A DNA stretch of 64,000 nt from UBA5336 sp964415675 (GTDB lineage: Bacteria > Pseudomonadota > Alphaproteobacteria > Caulobacterales > Hyphomonadaceae), in contig CAYQBG010000002.1 of assembly GCA_964415675.1 (NCBI GenBank), positions 124,001 through 188,000 on the forward strand, in the 5' to 3' direction. The notes under the pieces are model-generated. The model saw nothing but the letters and a program-made list of their open reading frames with translations. It searched no databases and was not told the origin of the DNA. The translations under genes and the position numbers were made by a program. This document shows positions 17,980 through 26,036 of this stretch, piece after piece; the stretch's first letter is position 1, and each line of letters begins with the position of its first letter.

Positions 17980-18993
17980 ATGACGTCAATAAAGGCTTTG
18001 CAACGCCGGGCAAGGGAAGGCCGGCAATGGTTGATGGATGCCTGTTTCCCGCTTTGGTCGGAGGCCGGGGTGAATCGCGATGGCGTGTTTATTGACGCGC
18101 TCCAGCTCAATCATCGCGCGCCAGATGATGTTGACACGGCGCGTGTGGAAACTCAGGCGCGCCAGACTGCCCTGTTCGCAATCGCCTATGGTCAGGGCTG
18201 GCAGATTGACCGGTCCCTCGATCTCTGCGAGGCGGGTCTTGAGAGACTGATGGGCCCGGCCCTTCGCGAGGACGGGCGCCCCGGCGAGGTTTTGGATGCG
18301 GAGGGCCGCAGCCTTGTCGAGGCAAAGACCAGCACCGCCATGGACCTCGAACTCCTGCATACGCATGCTCGTATTGTCGATCTCGTCCCGCCACTGGCCG
18401 AGCGGGCGGAAGCAGCAGCCGAAAAGCTTCGCAGTTCCATGGTGTCAGGAGGAGGGCAACCCGTAGCCACCGAACCGTTACGGGAGATCCGCACCGAACT
18501 GGCCTGGCTTGAAGCGCTGCCTGAACGCCAGGATCGAAAGCGATTGAGGGAGGTTCGCAAGGCATTCTCATCGCATCTTGATGCGGCGCCGGCCTGGAAA
18601 GTCTTCCATGGAATTGACTTGATTTGGCGTGCCGGGCGGCTGCGCGAGGACATTGATGTTGCCCTGCTGCAAAGCCTGTATCTCCGCGCTTCGGGGGCGA
18701 TCGACCAGGATGGTCGCCTTGTCCATGCAGAGACAGGAGAGCACCATGCCCTTGATCAGGCTCTGGCATTGCGGGCGCATCTTGCGATGTTGGAATCGGG
18801 ACTGTCTCGCGAGGCTGCTTTGCCCGCCGCGCTGAGCTTCGACACGCTGATGGACGAAAATCTGACTTTTGAGGGCGGATGGATTGCCGGCCATGATGCA
18901 GGCGGTCTGCCCTTGGACCGGGACATGCCGGCTGAACTTGCGCTGGATTTTGCCGGCACTTTCATTCGGCTCCTGGAAGTCGTCCAGGCTTGA
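17980..18993 (+). CDS. AGE-family epimerase/isomerase
   Basis: 337 residues from the ATG at 17980, preceded by GGAAAGG. The opening region WLMDACFPLWSEAGVNRDG plus VETQARQTALFAIAYGQGW matches the N-terminal pattern of N-acylglucosamine 2-epimerase/mannose isomerase proteins, an (alpha/alpha)6 barrel. The histidine-containing segments TSTAMDLELLHTHARIVDL and PAWKVFHGIDLIWR fall where the barrel lines the active site. Substrate is unknown. Related alphaproteobacterial proteins are often labelled mannose-6-phosphate isomerase, but that activity is not established by sequence. Confidence 0.65.
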   Translation: MTSIKALQRRAREGRQWLMDACFPLWSEAGVNRDGVFIDALQLNHRAPDDVDTARVETQARQTALFAIAYGQGWQIDRSLDLCEAGLERLMGPALREDGRPGEVLDAEGRSLVEAKTSTAMDLELLHTHARIVDLVPPLAERAEAAAEKLRSSMVSGGGQPVATEPLREIRTELAWLEALPERQDRKRLREVRKAFSSHLDAAPAWKVFHGIDLIWRAGRLREDIDVALLQSLYLRASGAIDQDGRLVHAETGEHHALDQALALRAHLAMLESGLSREAALPAALSFDTLMDENLTFEGGWIAGHDAGGLPLDRDMPAELALDFAGTFIRLLEVVQA

Positions 18994-19090
18994 TTGTTGC
19001 AGGCCTTGATTATTGCCGGCGACGTGCGATGACCGCCTGCAAAGCCTGCGACAATCGCAGGACTGACATCACAAGACAGGGGAACCGTCC

Positions 19091-19804
19091 ATGCCAAGCC
19101 TTGCCCTCATTCGCCATGGTCAGAGCGAATGGAACCTCCAGAACCGCTTTACCGGCTGGTGGGATGCCAACCTGACGGAGAAAGGCGAGGCCGAAGCGCG
19201 CCAGGCAGGCGAGCTGCTTAAGGAGATGGACATCGATTTCCGTCAGGCCTTTGCCAGCGTCCAGACCCGCGCGATCCGCACGCTCTGGCTGGCACTGACG
19301 CAGATGGACCGGGTCTGGCTGCCTGTGGAAAAGCACTGGCGCCTGAATGAACGCCATTATGGCGGCCTCACGGGGCTCGACAAGGCCGAAACCGCCGAGC
19401 AGCATGGCGAAGATCAGGTCCATGTCTGGCGGCGCTCCTATGACATTCCGCCGCCAGCCTTGCCGGCAGGCAGCGAATACGACTTGTCGAAAGACCCGCG
19501 CTATGCCGGCATCGACATACCCGCGACCGAGAGCCTCAAACTGACACTTGAGCGGGTGCTACCCTATTGGGACAGCCGGCTCGCCCCGGCGCTGGAAGCG
19601 GGCCGCAATACGATTGTCGCCGCCCATGGCAATTCCCTGCGCGCGCTGGTCAAACACCTTTTCGCTGTTCCGGACGAGGCGATCACCGGGATCGAGATTC
19701 CAACCGGGAACCCGCTCCTGATCGAGCTTGATGACAGGCTGACACCTATAGCGGCGCATTACCTCGACCGCGCCCGGGCCAGGGACCTGCCCGACCTGCC
19801 ATGA
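19091..19804 (+). CDS. gpmA: 2,3-bisphosphoglycerate-dependent phosphoglycerate mutase
   Basis: A 237-residue protein with all dPGM motifs: phospho-histidine loop LIRHGQSEWN (His at about residue 8), FTGWWDANLTEKGEAEA, catalytic Glu in LNERHYGGLTGLDKAE, and the second histidine in AAHGNSLRALVKHLF. It interconverts 3- and 2-phosphoglycerate in glycolysis and gluconeogenesis. The stop codon overlaps the next ATG (ATGA, 19801-19804), so it is coupled to the deaminase gene. Confidence 0.94.
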   Translation: MPSLALIRHGQSEWNLQNRFTGWWDANLTEKGEAEARQAGELLKEMDIDFRQAFASVQTRAIRTLWLALTQMDRVWLPVEKHWRLNERHYGGLTGLDKAETAEQHGEDQVHVWRRSYDIPPPALPAGSEYDLSKDPRYAGIDIPATESLKLTLERVLPYWDSRLAPALEAGRNTIVAAHGNSLRALVKHLFAVPDEAITGIEIPTGNPLLIELDDRLTPIAAHYLDRARARDLPDLP

Positions 19805-20253
19805 GCCGGCGGCGCGACAGGCGACTGATGGGACGGGCCATGGCACTGGCGATCAGCCAGTATGGGCGAACCGGCGACAACCCGTCAGTGGGCTGCGTGA
19901 TCACTGACCGGCACGGGCATGTCATAGCTGAAGCGGCCACGGCTGCGGGCGGCCGTCCCCATGCCGAGCAGCAGGCGATTGCTGCAGCCGGCGAAAGCGC
20001 CCGCGGCGGAACGGCTTATGTCACGCTGGAGCCGTGCCGGCTGCGCTCGAATGGCGAGCCGGCCTGTAGCGTGCGGCTTCTCGACAGCGGTGTAGACCGG
20101 ATCGTCGTTGCGGTGGCCGATGCCCATCCCCAGGGCGCAGGCGGCATCGCACGACTTCGTGCCGCCGGAGTGCGCGTCGAGGTCGGACTGAAAGGCGATA
20201 TGGCTCGGCGACTCTATCGCGAATTCTTCCGATCTGCGAAGACAGGTGAATGA
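19801..20253 (+). CDS. Stand-alone RibD-type (riboflavin-specific) deaminase domain protein
   Basis: A 150-residue cytidine-deaminase-fold protein that covers only the deaminase half of RibD. Seen: GRTGDNPSVGCVITDRHG, the zinc motif HAEQQAI (His ligand and catalytic Glu), and GTAYVTLEPC then a second cysteine 11 residues later. It ends with GIARLRAAGVRVEVGLKG as RibD deaminases do. The second zinc motif is one residue longer than the usual PC-x8-C spacing. The reductase domain of bifunctional RibD is absent. It may deaminate the riboflavin precursor with a separate reductase, or another pyrimidine. It is translationally coupled to gpmA upstream and to the glycosyltransferase downstream. Confidence 0.75.
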   Translation: MSRRRDRRLMGRAMALAISQYGRTGDNPSVGCVITDRHGHVIAEAATAAGGRPHAEQQAIAAAGESARGGTAYVTLEPCRLRSNGEPACSVRLLDSGVDRIVVAVADAHPQGAGGIARLRAAGVRVEVGLKGDMARRLYREFFRSAKTGE

Positions 20254-21008
20254 CAAGCGCCGCGCCCGAACTGTCTGTGCTGATTCCCTTCTACAATGAG
20301 GAGGGCAATGTGCTGCGGCTCCTCGAAGAGGTACACGACGTTCTGGATGGGTCGATCAGCTTCGAAGTGGTCTGTGTCAATGATTGCTCGGGCGATGCCA
20401 CGGGCGATGAACTCACTGAAGCGGCTGCGCGCTGGCCCGATACGGTGCGCGTGTTCACTCATGTGGAACGCGCGGGGAAGTCAGCGGCGCTGTTCACAGG
20501 GCTCAAATCCGTGCGCGGAACCTGGACGCAGCTGATCGACGGCGACGGGCAGAATGATATTGCCGATACGCGCCGGATCTGGGCGCAGCTGATCGCGCCT
20601 GGAGCCCCGCCACGTCTGGGGATCATCGCCGGGCGCCGCAAGAGCCGGAATGACAGCGGTTTCAAATGGCTGCAATCGCGCATTGCCAATGGGGTGCGCC
20701 GCTTCGTGCTGAAGGATGATGCCACCGATACCGGATGCGGCTGGAAACTGATCCGCACAGAGGCCTTTCGGGAGCTACCCTTTTTCGCCTCGATGCACCG
20801 TTTCCTGCCGGCTCTGATAAAGCGTGCCGGCTGGGAGGTGCGCGAAGAATCCGTGAATGATCGCGCCCGCTGGCATGGCACGTCGAAATACGGCTTTCTG
20901 GGGCGGCTGGGAGCGGGCCTGTTCGACCTGATCGGCATGTTCTGGCTCACGCGCCGGGGCGGCTATGGCATCGCACGCGAATGGGATGATCCGCGCGCGG
21001 GTGATTAG
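20250..21008 (+). CDS. Family 2 glycosyltransferase (dolichyl/polyprenyl-phosphate mannosyltransferase-like)
   Basis: A 252-residue GT-A fold protein: LSVLIPFYNEEGNVLRLLEE at the N-terminus, FEVVCVNDCSGDATGDEL (nucleotide-binding acidic motif), and IDGDGQNDIAD in the position of the DXD-like metal site. No obvious C-terminal membrane spans are seen. Likely transfers a sugar from a nucleotide- or lipid-linked donor for cell-envelope glycan synthesis. Its ATG overlaps the upstream TGA. It converges on rimM with a 4-base overlap (21005-21008). Confidence 0.82.
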   Translation: MTSAAPELSVLIPFYNEEGNVLRLLEEVHDVLDGSISFEVVCVNDCSGDATGDELTEAAARWPDTVRVFTHVERAGKSAALFTGLKSVRGTWTQLIDGDGQNDIADTRRIWAQLIAPGAPPRLGIIAGRRKSRNDSGFKWLQSRIANGVRRFVLKDDATDTGCGWKLIRTEAFRELPFFASMHRFLPALIKRAGWEVREESVNDRARWHGTSKYGFLGRLGAGLFDLIGMFWLTRRGGYGIAREWDDPRAGD

Positions 21009-21550
21009 GGCTCGCGATCGGCCTCGCTTTCATCAGCCCACAGCGCCCATTCGGCCACGGTCAGACGACCGTACCCAAGATCTACCATGGGCACATCTTC
21101 CAGCGTGAAGGGGATGAAGATGGATTTGCCGCCAGCGACCGGCTGGACCTCGATCAGGTCGCCGGCGCCATAATCCTGGACCGCCTTGACCTTGCCGACT
21201 GGCTCGCTGCCACCGGCAAACACCGCCAGGCCGATCAGGTCTTCGACATAGAACTCGTCCTCATCGGTGACCGGCAGGGCGCTGCGGGGGACATGCAGGA
21301 GCGTGCCTTTCAGGCCATCCCAGGCTTCGCGGGTGCGGGTCTCTGACGGGGTGACGATGAAATGGGCTTTGGCCGGGCGGATCGTTTGGGCTTCAATCAA
21401 ACACTCGCCATCAGCGCCCAGAAGCGGGCCATAGGCGAAACAGTCTTCCGGGTCGGCGGTGAAACTCTTCACGCGGACATCGCCGCGCACACCATGGGCA
21501 CCGGCAATGGCGCCCACAATGATAAGTTTTTCACCGCCGGTTCCGGACAT
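21005..21550 (-). CDS. rimM: Ribosome maturation factor RimM
   Basis: A 181-residue protein with an N-terminal RimM domain (IIVGAIAGAHGVRGDVRVKSF) and a C-terminal PRC-barrel (EFYVEDLIGLAVFAGGSEPVG and FIPFTLEDVPMVDLG). It assists assembly of the 30S head around S19. It lies 6 bases downstream of rpsP, as in most bacteria. The trmD-rplS pair that usually follows is not here. Confidence 0.93.
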   Translation of the reverse strand: MSGTGGEKLIIVGAIAGAHGVRGDVRVKSFTADPEDCFAYGPLLGADGECLIEAQTIRPAKAHFIVTPSETRTREAWDGLKGTLLHVPRSALPVTDEDEFYVEDLIGLAVFAGGSEPVGKVKAVQDYGAGDLIEVQPVAGGKSIFIPFTLEDVPMVDLGYGRLTVAEWALWADESEADREP

Positions 21551-21556
21551 ACCGCC

Positions 21557-22033
21557 CTAGCTCTCGGCTTTTTCTTCTTCGGCAGCCGCTTCAGCAGGTG
21601 CCTCCTCGCCGGCTTCACCGCCGGACGCCTTTTCCTCAGCGGCGCGTTTGGCCTCTTCCTCGGCTTCCTTGCGGGCGGCGGCTTTCTCGGCGCGCTCTTC
21701 TTCGCGCTCCTTGGCCTTCGTGCCGGGCTCACCCTTTTTCAGGTTGTTGCCGTGTTCCCAGGCCCAGATCGGGGCGCTGGCACCTTCCAGCGTGATCTGG
21801 CTGAGGAAGCGGGCGACGCGGTCGGTCGGCTTGGCGCCCTTGGCGATCCAGTCGGCAGCTTTCGCGGCGTCGATCTTGATGCGCTCTTCATTGTCCTTGG
21901 GCAGGCGCGGGTCATAGGTGCCGATCTTCTCGATATAGCGCCCGTCGCGCGGCATGCGGCTGTCGGCGACGACAACGCGGTAGAAGGGACGTTTCTTGGA
22001 CCCGCCACGGGCGAGCCTGATCTTGAGGGCCAT
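21557..22033 (-). CDS. rpsP: 30S ribosomal protein S16
   Basis: 158 residues. The first 85 are canonical S16 (MALKIRLARGGSKKRPFYRVV, DSRMPRDGRYIEKIGTYDP). The remainder is a low-complexity Glu/Ala/Lys tail from about residue 100 (KAKEREEERAEKAAARKEAE), roughly doubling the normal 80-90 residue length. Such tails are common in Alphaproteobacteria. Second gene of the ffh-side operon, between chorismate mutase and rimM. Confidence 0.95.
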   Translation of the reverse strand: MALKIRLARGGSKKRPFYRVVVADSRMPRDGRYIEKIGTYDPRLPKDNEERIKIDAAKAADWIAKGAKPTDRVARFLSQITLEGASAPIWAWEHGNNLKKGEPGTKAKEREEERAEKAAARKEAEEEAKRAAEEKASGGEAGEEAPAEAAAEEEKAES

Positions 22034-22043
22034 GGGTTACTCC

Positions 22044-22337
22044 TTATGAACTGGCGTCTCGGATTTGTTCGTGATGGCGGATGACTTCCGCCACGATGAA
22101 GGCGAGAAATTTCTCGGCGAATTCGGGGTCGAGGCCGCTCTCATCGGCCAGGCGCCTGAGGCGCGCGATCTGCTCGCCCTCGCGCGACTTGTCGGCCGGC
22201 GGCATGTCATGTTCGGCCTTCAGCCGCCCGACGGCCTGGGTCACCTTGAACCGCTCGGCCAGCGTGTAGAGCAGGATGGCATCGAGATTGTCGATACTGG
22301 CGCGATAGGCGGCGAGCTGGTCGAGGGGAGAGGTCAC
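22044..22337 (-). CDS. AroQ-type chorismate mutase
   Basis: A 97-residue all-helical protein beginning at a GTG that overlaps the ffh stop codon (GTGA, 22334-22337). Residues matching the active-site arginine/lysine set are visible: LAAYRASIDNLDAILLYTLAERF, QAVGRLKAEHDMP and KSREGEQIARLR. It converts chorismate to prephenate for Phe/Tyr synthesis. Its insertion between ffh and rpsP recurs in Alphaproteobacteria. Confidence 0.88.
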   Translation of the reverse strand: MTSPLDQLAAYRASIDNLDAILLYTLAERFKVTQAVGRLKAEHDMPPADKSREGEQIARLRRLADESGLDPEFAEKFLAFIVAEVIRHHEQIRDASS

Positions 22338-23812
22338 TTCTTCTTCCCCCCGCCTGTGCCGGGCAGGCCGCCGCCAAGGCCCGGAAGCTGGCCCGGCGCA
22401 GCGCCGCCGCCGAGGCCCGGGAGCCCGGCGCCGCCGGCCCCGCCCATTCCGCCCGGCAGGCCGCCGCCGATACCGCCCATCTGGCCCATCAGGCCCTTCA
22501 TGCCGCCCTTGCCCATCTTCTTCATCATGCCGGACATCTGCTTGTGCATCTTCATCAGCTTGTTGACGTCCTGCACGCTGACACCGGCACCCGCTGCGAT
22601 CCGCTTGCGGCGCGAGGCGTTCAGCAGTGCCGGCTTGCGGCGCTCTTTCGGCGTCATGGAATTGATGATGGCTTCCTGGCGCAGCAGCACCCGGTCATCC
22701 ATGCCGGAGGCGTCCATGGCCTGTTTGGCCTTTTTCGCACCCGGCAGCATGCCCATGATGCCGCCCAGCCCGCCCATTTTCTGCATCTGGCGCAGCTGGT
22801 CGCGAAGATCCTCAAGGTCGAACTCGCCCTTGCGCATCTTCTTCGCCATGCGCTCGGCTTTTTCCTCGTCATAATTCTCCGCCGCCTTCTCGACGAGAGA
22901 GACGATATCGCCCTGCCCGAGAATGCGCCCGGCGAGCCGCTTGGCGTCGAAGGCCTCGATCCCGTCGAGCTTTTCGCTGACGCCGAGGAATTTGATCGGC
23001 AGGCCGGTAACCGCGCGCATGGACAGCGCCGCGCCGCCGCGCCCGTCGCCATCCATACGGGTGAGCACAAGGCCCGTCAGCGGCAGGCGCTCATTGAAGC
23101 GCTTGGCGGTTTCAACGGCGTCCTGGCCTGTCAGACTGTCTGCTACGAGCAGCGTCTCGGCCGGCTGGGCGATATCGGCGACCTCGGCGGCCTCACCCAT
23201 CATCTGTTCGTCCAGCGTGGTGCGCCCGGCCGTGTCGAGGATCAGCACGTCATGGCCGCCGAGCTTGGCGGCGTTGATCGCGCGGCGCGTGATGTCGGCC
23301 GGCAGCTGGCCCTGAATGATCGGTAGCGAGGAGACATTCTCGCCCGCCTGTTCGGCCAGGATGGCGAGCTGTTCCATCGCAGCGGGGCGGCGGATGTCGA
23401 GGCTGGCGAGGAGGACCTTCTTGCGCTCCTTTTCGGCGAGGCGCTTGGCGAGCTTGCCGGTCGTCGTCGTCTTGCCCGAGCCCTGCAGGCCCGCCATCAT
23501 GATGATGGCCGGCGGGCTGTCGATGCGCAGGCTGGTGTCGGCTTCTTCCCCGCCCAGCATGTCGACAAGGCCATCATGGACGATCTTGACCACTTGCTGG
23601 CCAGGCTTGACCGCGCGGATCACTTCCTCGCCGACGGCGCGTTCCTTTACCTTGCCGATGAAATCCTTGACCACGGGCAGGGCGACATCGGCTTCCAGCA
23701 GCGCCACGCGGATTTCGCGCAGGGCTGCGGCGACATCCTTTTCCGACAGGGCGCCGCGCCCTGTCAGGCCATCAAATATGCCGCCAAGGCGGTCGGAAAG
23801 CGTATCGAACAT
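22334..23812 (-). CDS. ffh: Signal recognition particle protein Ffh
   Basis: A 492-residue protein with an N domain (about 1-90) and a G domain with P-loop GLQGSGKTTTTGKLAKRLA, DTAGRTTLDEQ and TRMDGDGRGGAAL. The M domain (about 300-435) includes RRKRIAAGAGVSVQDVN, the SRP-RNA-binding region, followed by a Met/Gly-rich tail (GGLPGMGGAGGAGLPG style) extending to the end. It binds signal sequences of nascent membrane proteins and 4.5S RNA. First gene of ffh-chorismate mutase-rpsP-rimM. I looked for the 4.5S RNA gene in the 211-base upstream gap and did not recognise it. Confidence 0.96.
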   Translation of the reverse strand: MFDTLSDRLGGIFDGLTGRGALSEKDVAAALREIRVALLEADVALPVVKDFIGKVKERAVGEEVIRAVKPGQQVVKIVHDGLVDMLGGEEADTSLRIDSPPAIIMMAGLQGSGKTTTTGKLAKRLAEKERKKVLLASLDIRRPAAMEQLAILAEQAGENVSSLPIIQGQLPADITRRAINAAKLGGHDVLILDTAGRTTLDEQMMGEAAEVADIAQPAETLLVADSLTGQDAVETAKRFNERLPLTGLVLTRMDGDGRGGAALSMRAVTGLPIKFLGVSEKLDGIEAFDAKRLAGRILGQGDIVSLVEKAAENYDEEKAERMAKKMRKGEFDLEDLRDQLRQMQKMGGLGGIMGMLPGAKKAKQAMDASGMDDRVLLRQEAIINSMTPKERRKPALLNASRRKRIAAGAGVSVQDVNKLMKMHKQMSGMMKKMGKGGMKGLMGQMGGIGGGLPGGMGGAGGAGLPGLGGGAAPGQLPGLGGGLPGTGGGKKK

Positions 23813-24023
23813 CGCCGGTGTCCTCTTATCTGCCGGGCCGTGTCACATGCCCGACAGGTAAGCACGAGTTGTGTCCGCACAAAGCCCGATGGCCCCGCTG
23901 GGCGAAACTTCGCCGGGCGGGGGGCCTCGCCGGGCTCCAGCCATCAGGGCCTGTCCCGGTCAAAGCGCGCAATCTGCATTGTGCGCGGATGAACGCGGCA
24001 AGAAGCACACTACAATACTGAGA

Positions 24024-24614
24024 TCAAGTGCCATCCCTGGCCGTGATCCGGCGTGCCAGTTCGCGCATGGCGATTTCCGCCTCCTCGCGAAGCATGGACA
24101 GGACAATAATGTCGCTCCAGCGCCCGTCGGCAAGTCGCTGATAGTTGCGAAGCTGGCCTTCCCGGGTCGCGCCAAGGCTCTCGACAGCCCGGAGCGCGGC
24201 TGTGTTCTCTGATGGCAAGGCCCATTCGATCCGCCGCGCGCCCCAGGCGATCGCCCGCTCGATCAGAAGCAGCTGCGTGGCCGGAAATACCCGTGTCCCG
24301 CGCATGGTTTCGGGATGCCAGAAATAGTTGATGCTCAGGCGCCGGTGGATACGGCTGATCCCCTCATACGCCACCACCCCGGCAAAGGCGTTATCGTCGG
24401 CACGGTAGATAACGAAAGGCACCAGATCGCCGCTCGCGGCACACTCGGCGACATGGTCGGCATAATTGGAAAAGCTGAGTCCCTTCGGGATGTCGGGCAT
24501 CCAGTCCCACATCGCATCGATCGCGCCGGCCTCCCGGAGGGTGTGCAGATGCCGGTCTTCGAGCACCTCAAGGCGCACAACAGTACTAAAGAGATCCGGC
24601 GCGTTCAGTTGCAT
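24024..24614 (-). CDS. GNAT-family N-acetyltransferase (RimJ/RimL type)
   Basis: 196 residues from ATG 24614 (MQLNAPDLFSTVVRLEVLED). The RimL-like plan is visible: the N-terminal strand/helix, INYFWHPETMRGTRVFPATQ in place of the acetyl-CoA pyrophosphate loop, and ENTAALRAVESLGATREGQL, the conserved 'N-x-x-S/A-x-x-x-x-E-x-L-G' helix of motif B. Substrate unknown. It sits 49 bases downstream of ahpD on the same strand and may be read with the peroxide-defence genes. Confidence 0.75.
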   Translation of the reverse strand: MQLNAPDLFSTVVRLEVLEDRHLHTLREAGAIDAMWDWMPDIPKGLSFSNYADHVAECAASGDLVPFVIYRADDNAFAGVVAYEGISRIHRRLSINYFWHPETMRGTRVFPATQLLLIERAIAWGARRIEWALPSENTAALRAVESLGATREGQLRNYQRLADGRWSDIIVLSMLREEAEIAMRELARRITARDGT

Positions 24615-24663
24615 TGGAATTGTTTTGCAGGGCCATCGCGGTTTGACAACACGCGTGGTTGAA

Positions 24664-25194
24664 TCAGGCCGCCGCGTGTTCGGCAGCAATCACGCGCGAA
24701 ACTGCATTGACGACAGCGCCGATGCGGATCGAGGCCTGGACCTGCTCGCTGGTGAAGCCCGCCTTGCGCAGCTCCGCCTCATGACTGTCGAGGCACATGC
24801 CGCAGCCGTTCACCGCAGACACAGCCATACAGAACAGCTCGAAATCACCCTTGTCGATGCCCGGTTTGCCGATGACATTCATGCGCAGCTTTGCCGGCAT
24901 GGTGCGGTAGGTCTCGTTCGAGATGAGATGTATGGCTCGATAATACACATTGTTCATGCCCATGATCGCAGCCGCCGCCCTGGCACCCTCCTGGGTTTCT
25001 GGCGCGAGCTTGTCGGCGACTTCGGTGGAAATCGCCTTCACAGTGTCCGGCTGGCCAACCGCATAGGCGCAGGCGAGCATGCAACCGTATTTCTGCTGAT
25101 CGTTCAGGATCGTTTCATTGGCGAGCGACCCGATATTCAACTTCAGGTCCTTGGCATAATCGGGCAGGGCCGACTTCAGTGTGTCGATCGACAT
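24664..25194 (-). CDS. ahpD: Alkyl hydroperoxide reductase AhpD (carboxymuconolactone decarboxylase family)
   Basis: A 176-residue protein with the AhpD active site NGCGMCLDSHEAELRK: a CxxC pair followed by the proton-relay histidine, near residue 130. AhpD recycles AhpC, in place of AhpF, through this dithiol. It lies directly downstream of ahpC, separated by an intrinsic terminator, so its expression probably depends on read-through or a weak internal promoter. Confidence 0.9.
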   Translation of the reverse strand: MSIDTLKSALPDYAKDLKLNIGSLANETILNDQQKYGCMLACAYAVGQPDTVKAISTEVADKLAPETQEGARAAAAIMGMNNVYYRAIHLISNETYRTMPAKLRMNVIGKPGIDKGDFELFCMAVSAVNGCGMCLDSHEAELRKAGFTSEQVQASIRIGAVVNAVSRVIAAEHAAA

Positions 25195-25223
25195 GGGGCC
25201 TCCGGCAGGCTTGATTGTCAGTT

Positions 25224-25287
25224 AAAAAAAGACGGTCGCCCCATCCCGGGCCCGGGGGGGAGGGAGGCAAAGGGACGAGGCGACCTG
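25224..25287 (-). terminator. Intrinsic terminator between ahpC and ahpD
   Basis: On the minus strand the 7-bp stem 25285-25279 pairs with 25240-25234, enclosing an inner palindromic CCCGGGCCCGGG, and is followed by seven T (25230-25224). It lies 59 bases past the ahpC stop. This should reduce ahpD transcript relative to ahpC. Confidence 0.75.
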
Positions 25288-25343
25288 AGTGCGCCGGCGT
25301 GCCAGGCACTTGCTCCGGCGCACGATTTGTTTGCAGGTCCGGT

Positions 25344-25907
25344 TTACTCAGCCGCGATGTTCAGCACATCACCGCCAACAGGCCGGTTGCAGGGGCAGAG
25401 CTCATCGGTCTGCAGTCCGTCGAGAACGCGCAGAGTGTCCTGGGGGTTCCGACCGACATTCAGATTGGTCACATAGACATGCTGGATGACATTGTGCGGG
25501 TCGACAACATAGGTCGCGCGATAGGCGACGCCCTCTTCGGATTCACGCACGCCCAGGCCATCGACCAGCGAACCATTCGTGTCGGCAAACTGCCAGATCG
25601 CCAGTTCCTTGAGATCCTGATGGTCACGGCGCCAGGCCAGCTTGGTGAACTCATTGTCTGTCGAGCCCCCAAGCACAACCGCGTCACGGTCCTCGAACTC
25701 ACCGGCGAGGCGGGCAAATTCGGCAATCTCGGTCGGGCAGACAAAAGTGAAATCCTTCGGATAGAAGAAGATGACCTTCCACTTTCCCGCAAAACTGTCC
25801 TGCGTGAGGGGCTCGAACGCGCTCTCGCCGCCTTCCTCATGCTGCATGAATTTGGGCTTAACGCCCATGACCTTGAATTCGGGAAGCTTCTCGCCAATGC
25901 CAAGCAT
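25344..25907 (-). CDS. ahpC: Alkyl hydroperoxide reductase subunit C (2-Cys peroxiredoxin)
   Basis: A 187-residue typical 2-Cys peroxiredoxin. The peroxidatic cysteine is in YPKDFTFVCPTEIAEF (about residue 55) and the resolving cysteine in ELCPCNRPVGG near the C-terminus. It reduces hydrogen peroxide and organic peroxides in the cytoplasm, recycled by AhpD encoded next door. A good ribosome-binding site (CAGGAGAATGTA) precedes the ATG. Divergent from oxyR; the 118-base intergenic region should hold its OxyR-activated promoter. Confidence 0.95.
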   Translation of the reverse strand: MLGIGEKLPEFKVMGVKPKFMQHEEGGESAFEPLTQDSFAGKWKVIFFYPKDFTFVCPTEIAEFARLAGEFEDRDAVVLGGSTDNEFTKLAWRRDHQDLKELAIWQFADTNGSLVDGLGVRESEEGVAYRATYVVDPHNVIQHVYVTNLNVGRNPQDTLRVLDGLQTDELCPCNRPVGGDVLNIAAE

Positions 25908-25999
25908 TACATTCTCCTGAGGTGGGTTTACCTTTGGCGCAGACCTCGTACGGCCCGCCGCGCTAATTGCGAATTGGTGCGGTGCGGCGAAAATGACAA

Positions 26000-26036
26000 A
26001 TTGATATTACCTTGCCCGCCTATAGATGTCTCTTAT
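26000..26036. promoter_or_regulatory. Possible OxyR operator overlapping the oxyR start codon
   Basis: Four tetramers spaced exactly 11 bases apart (ATTG 26000, CTTG 26011, ATAG 26022, TTAT 26033) match 12 of 16 positions of the OxyR tandem consensus ATAG-N7-CTAT-N7-ATAG-N7-CTAT. The first spacer also keeps the T and A favoured by OxyR. The site overlaps the oxyR start, which would suit negative autoregulation. Confidence 0.35.

Noticed and set aside
23813..24023. Possible 4.5S SRP RNA gene upstream of ffh
   Set aside because: There are GC-rich hairpins, but the conserved GGAAG/AGCAG apical region of SRP RNA is not present.
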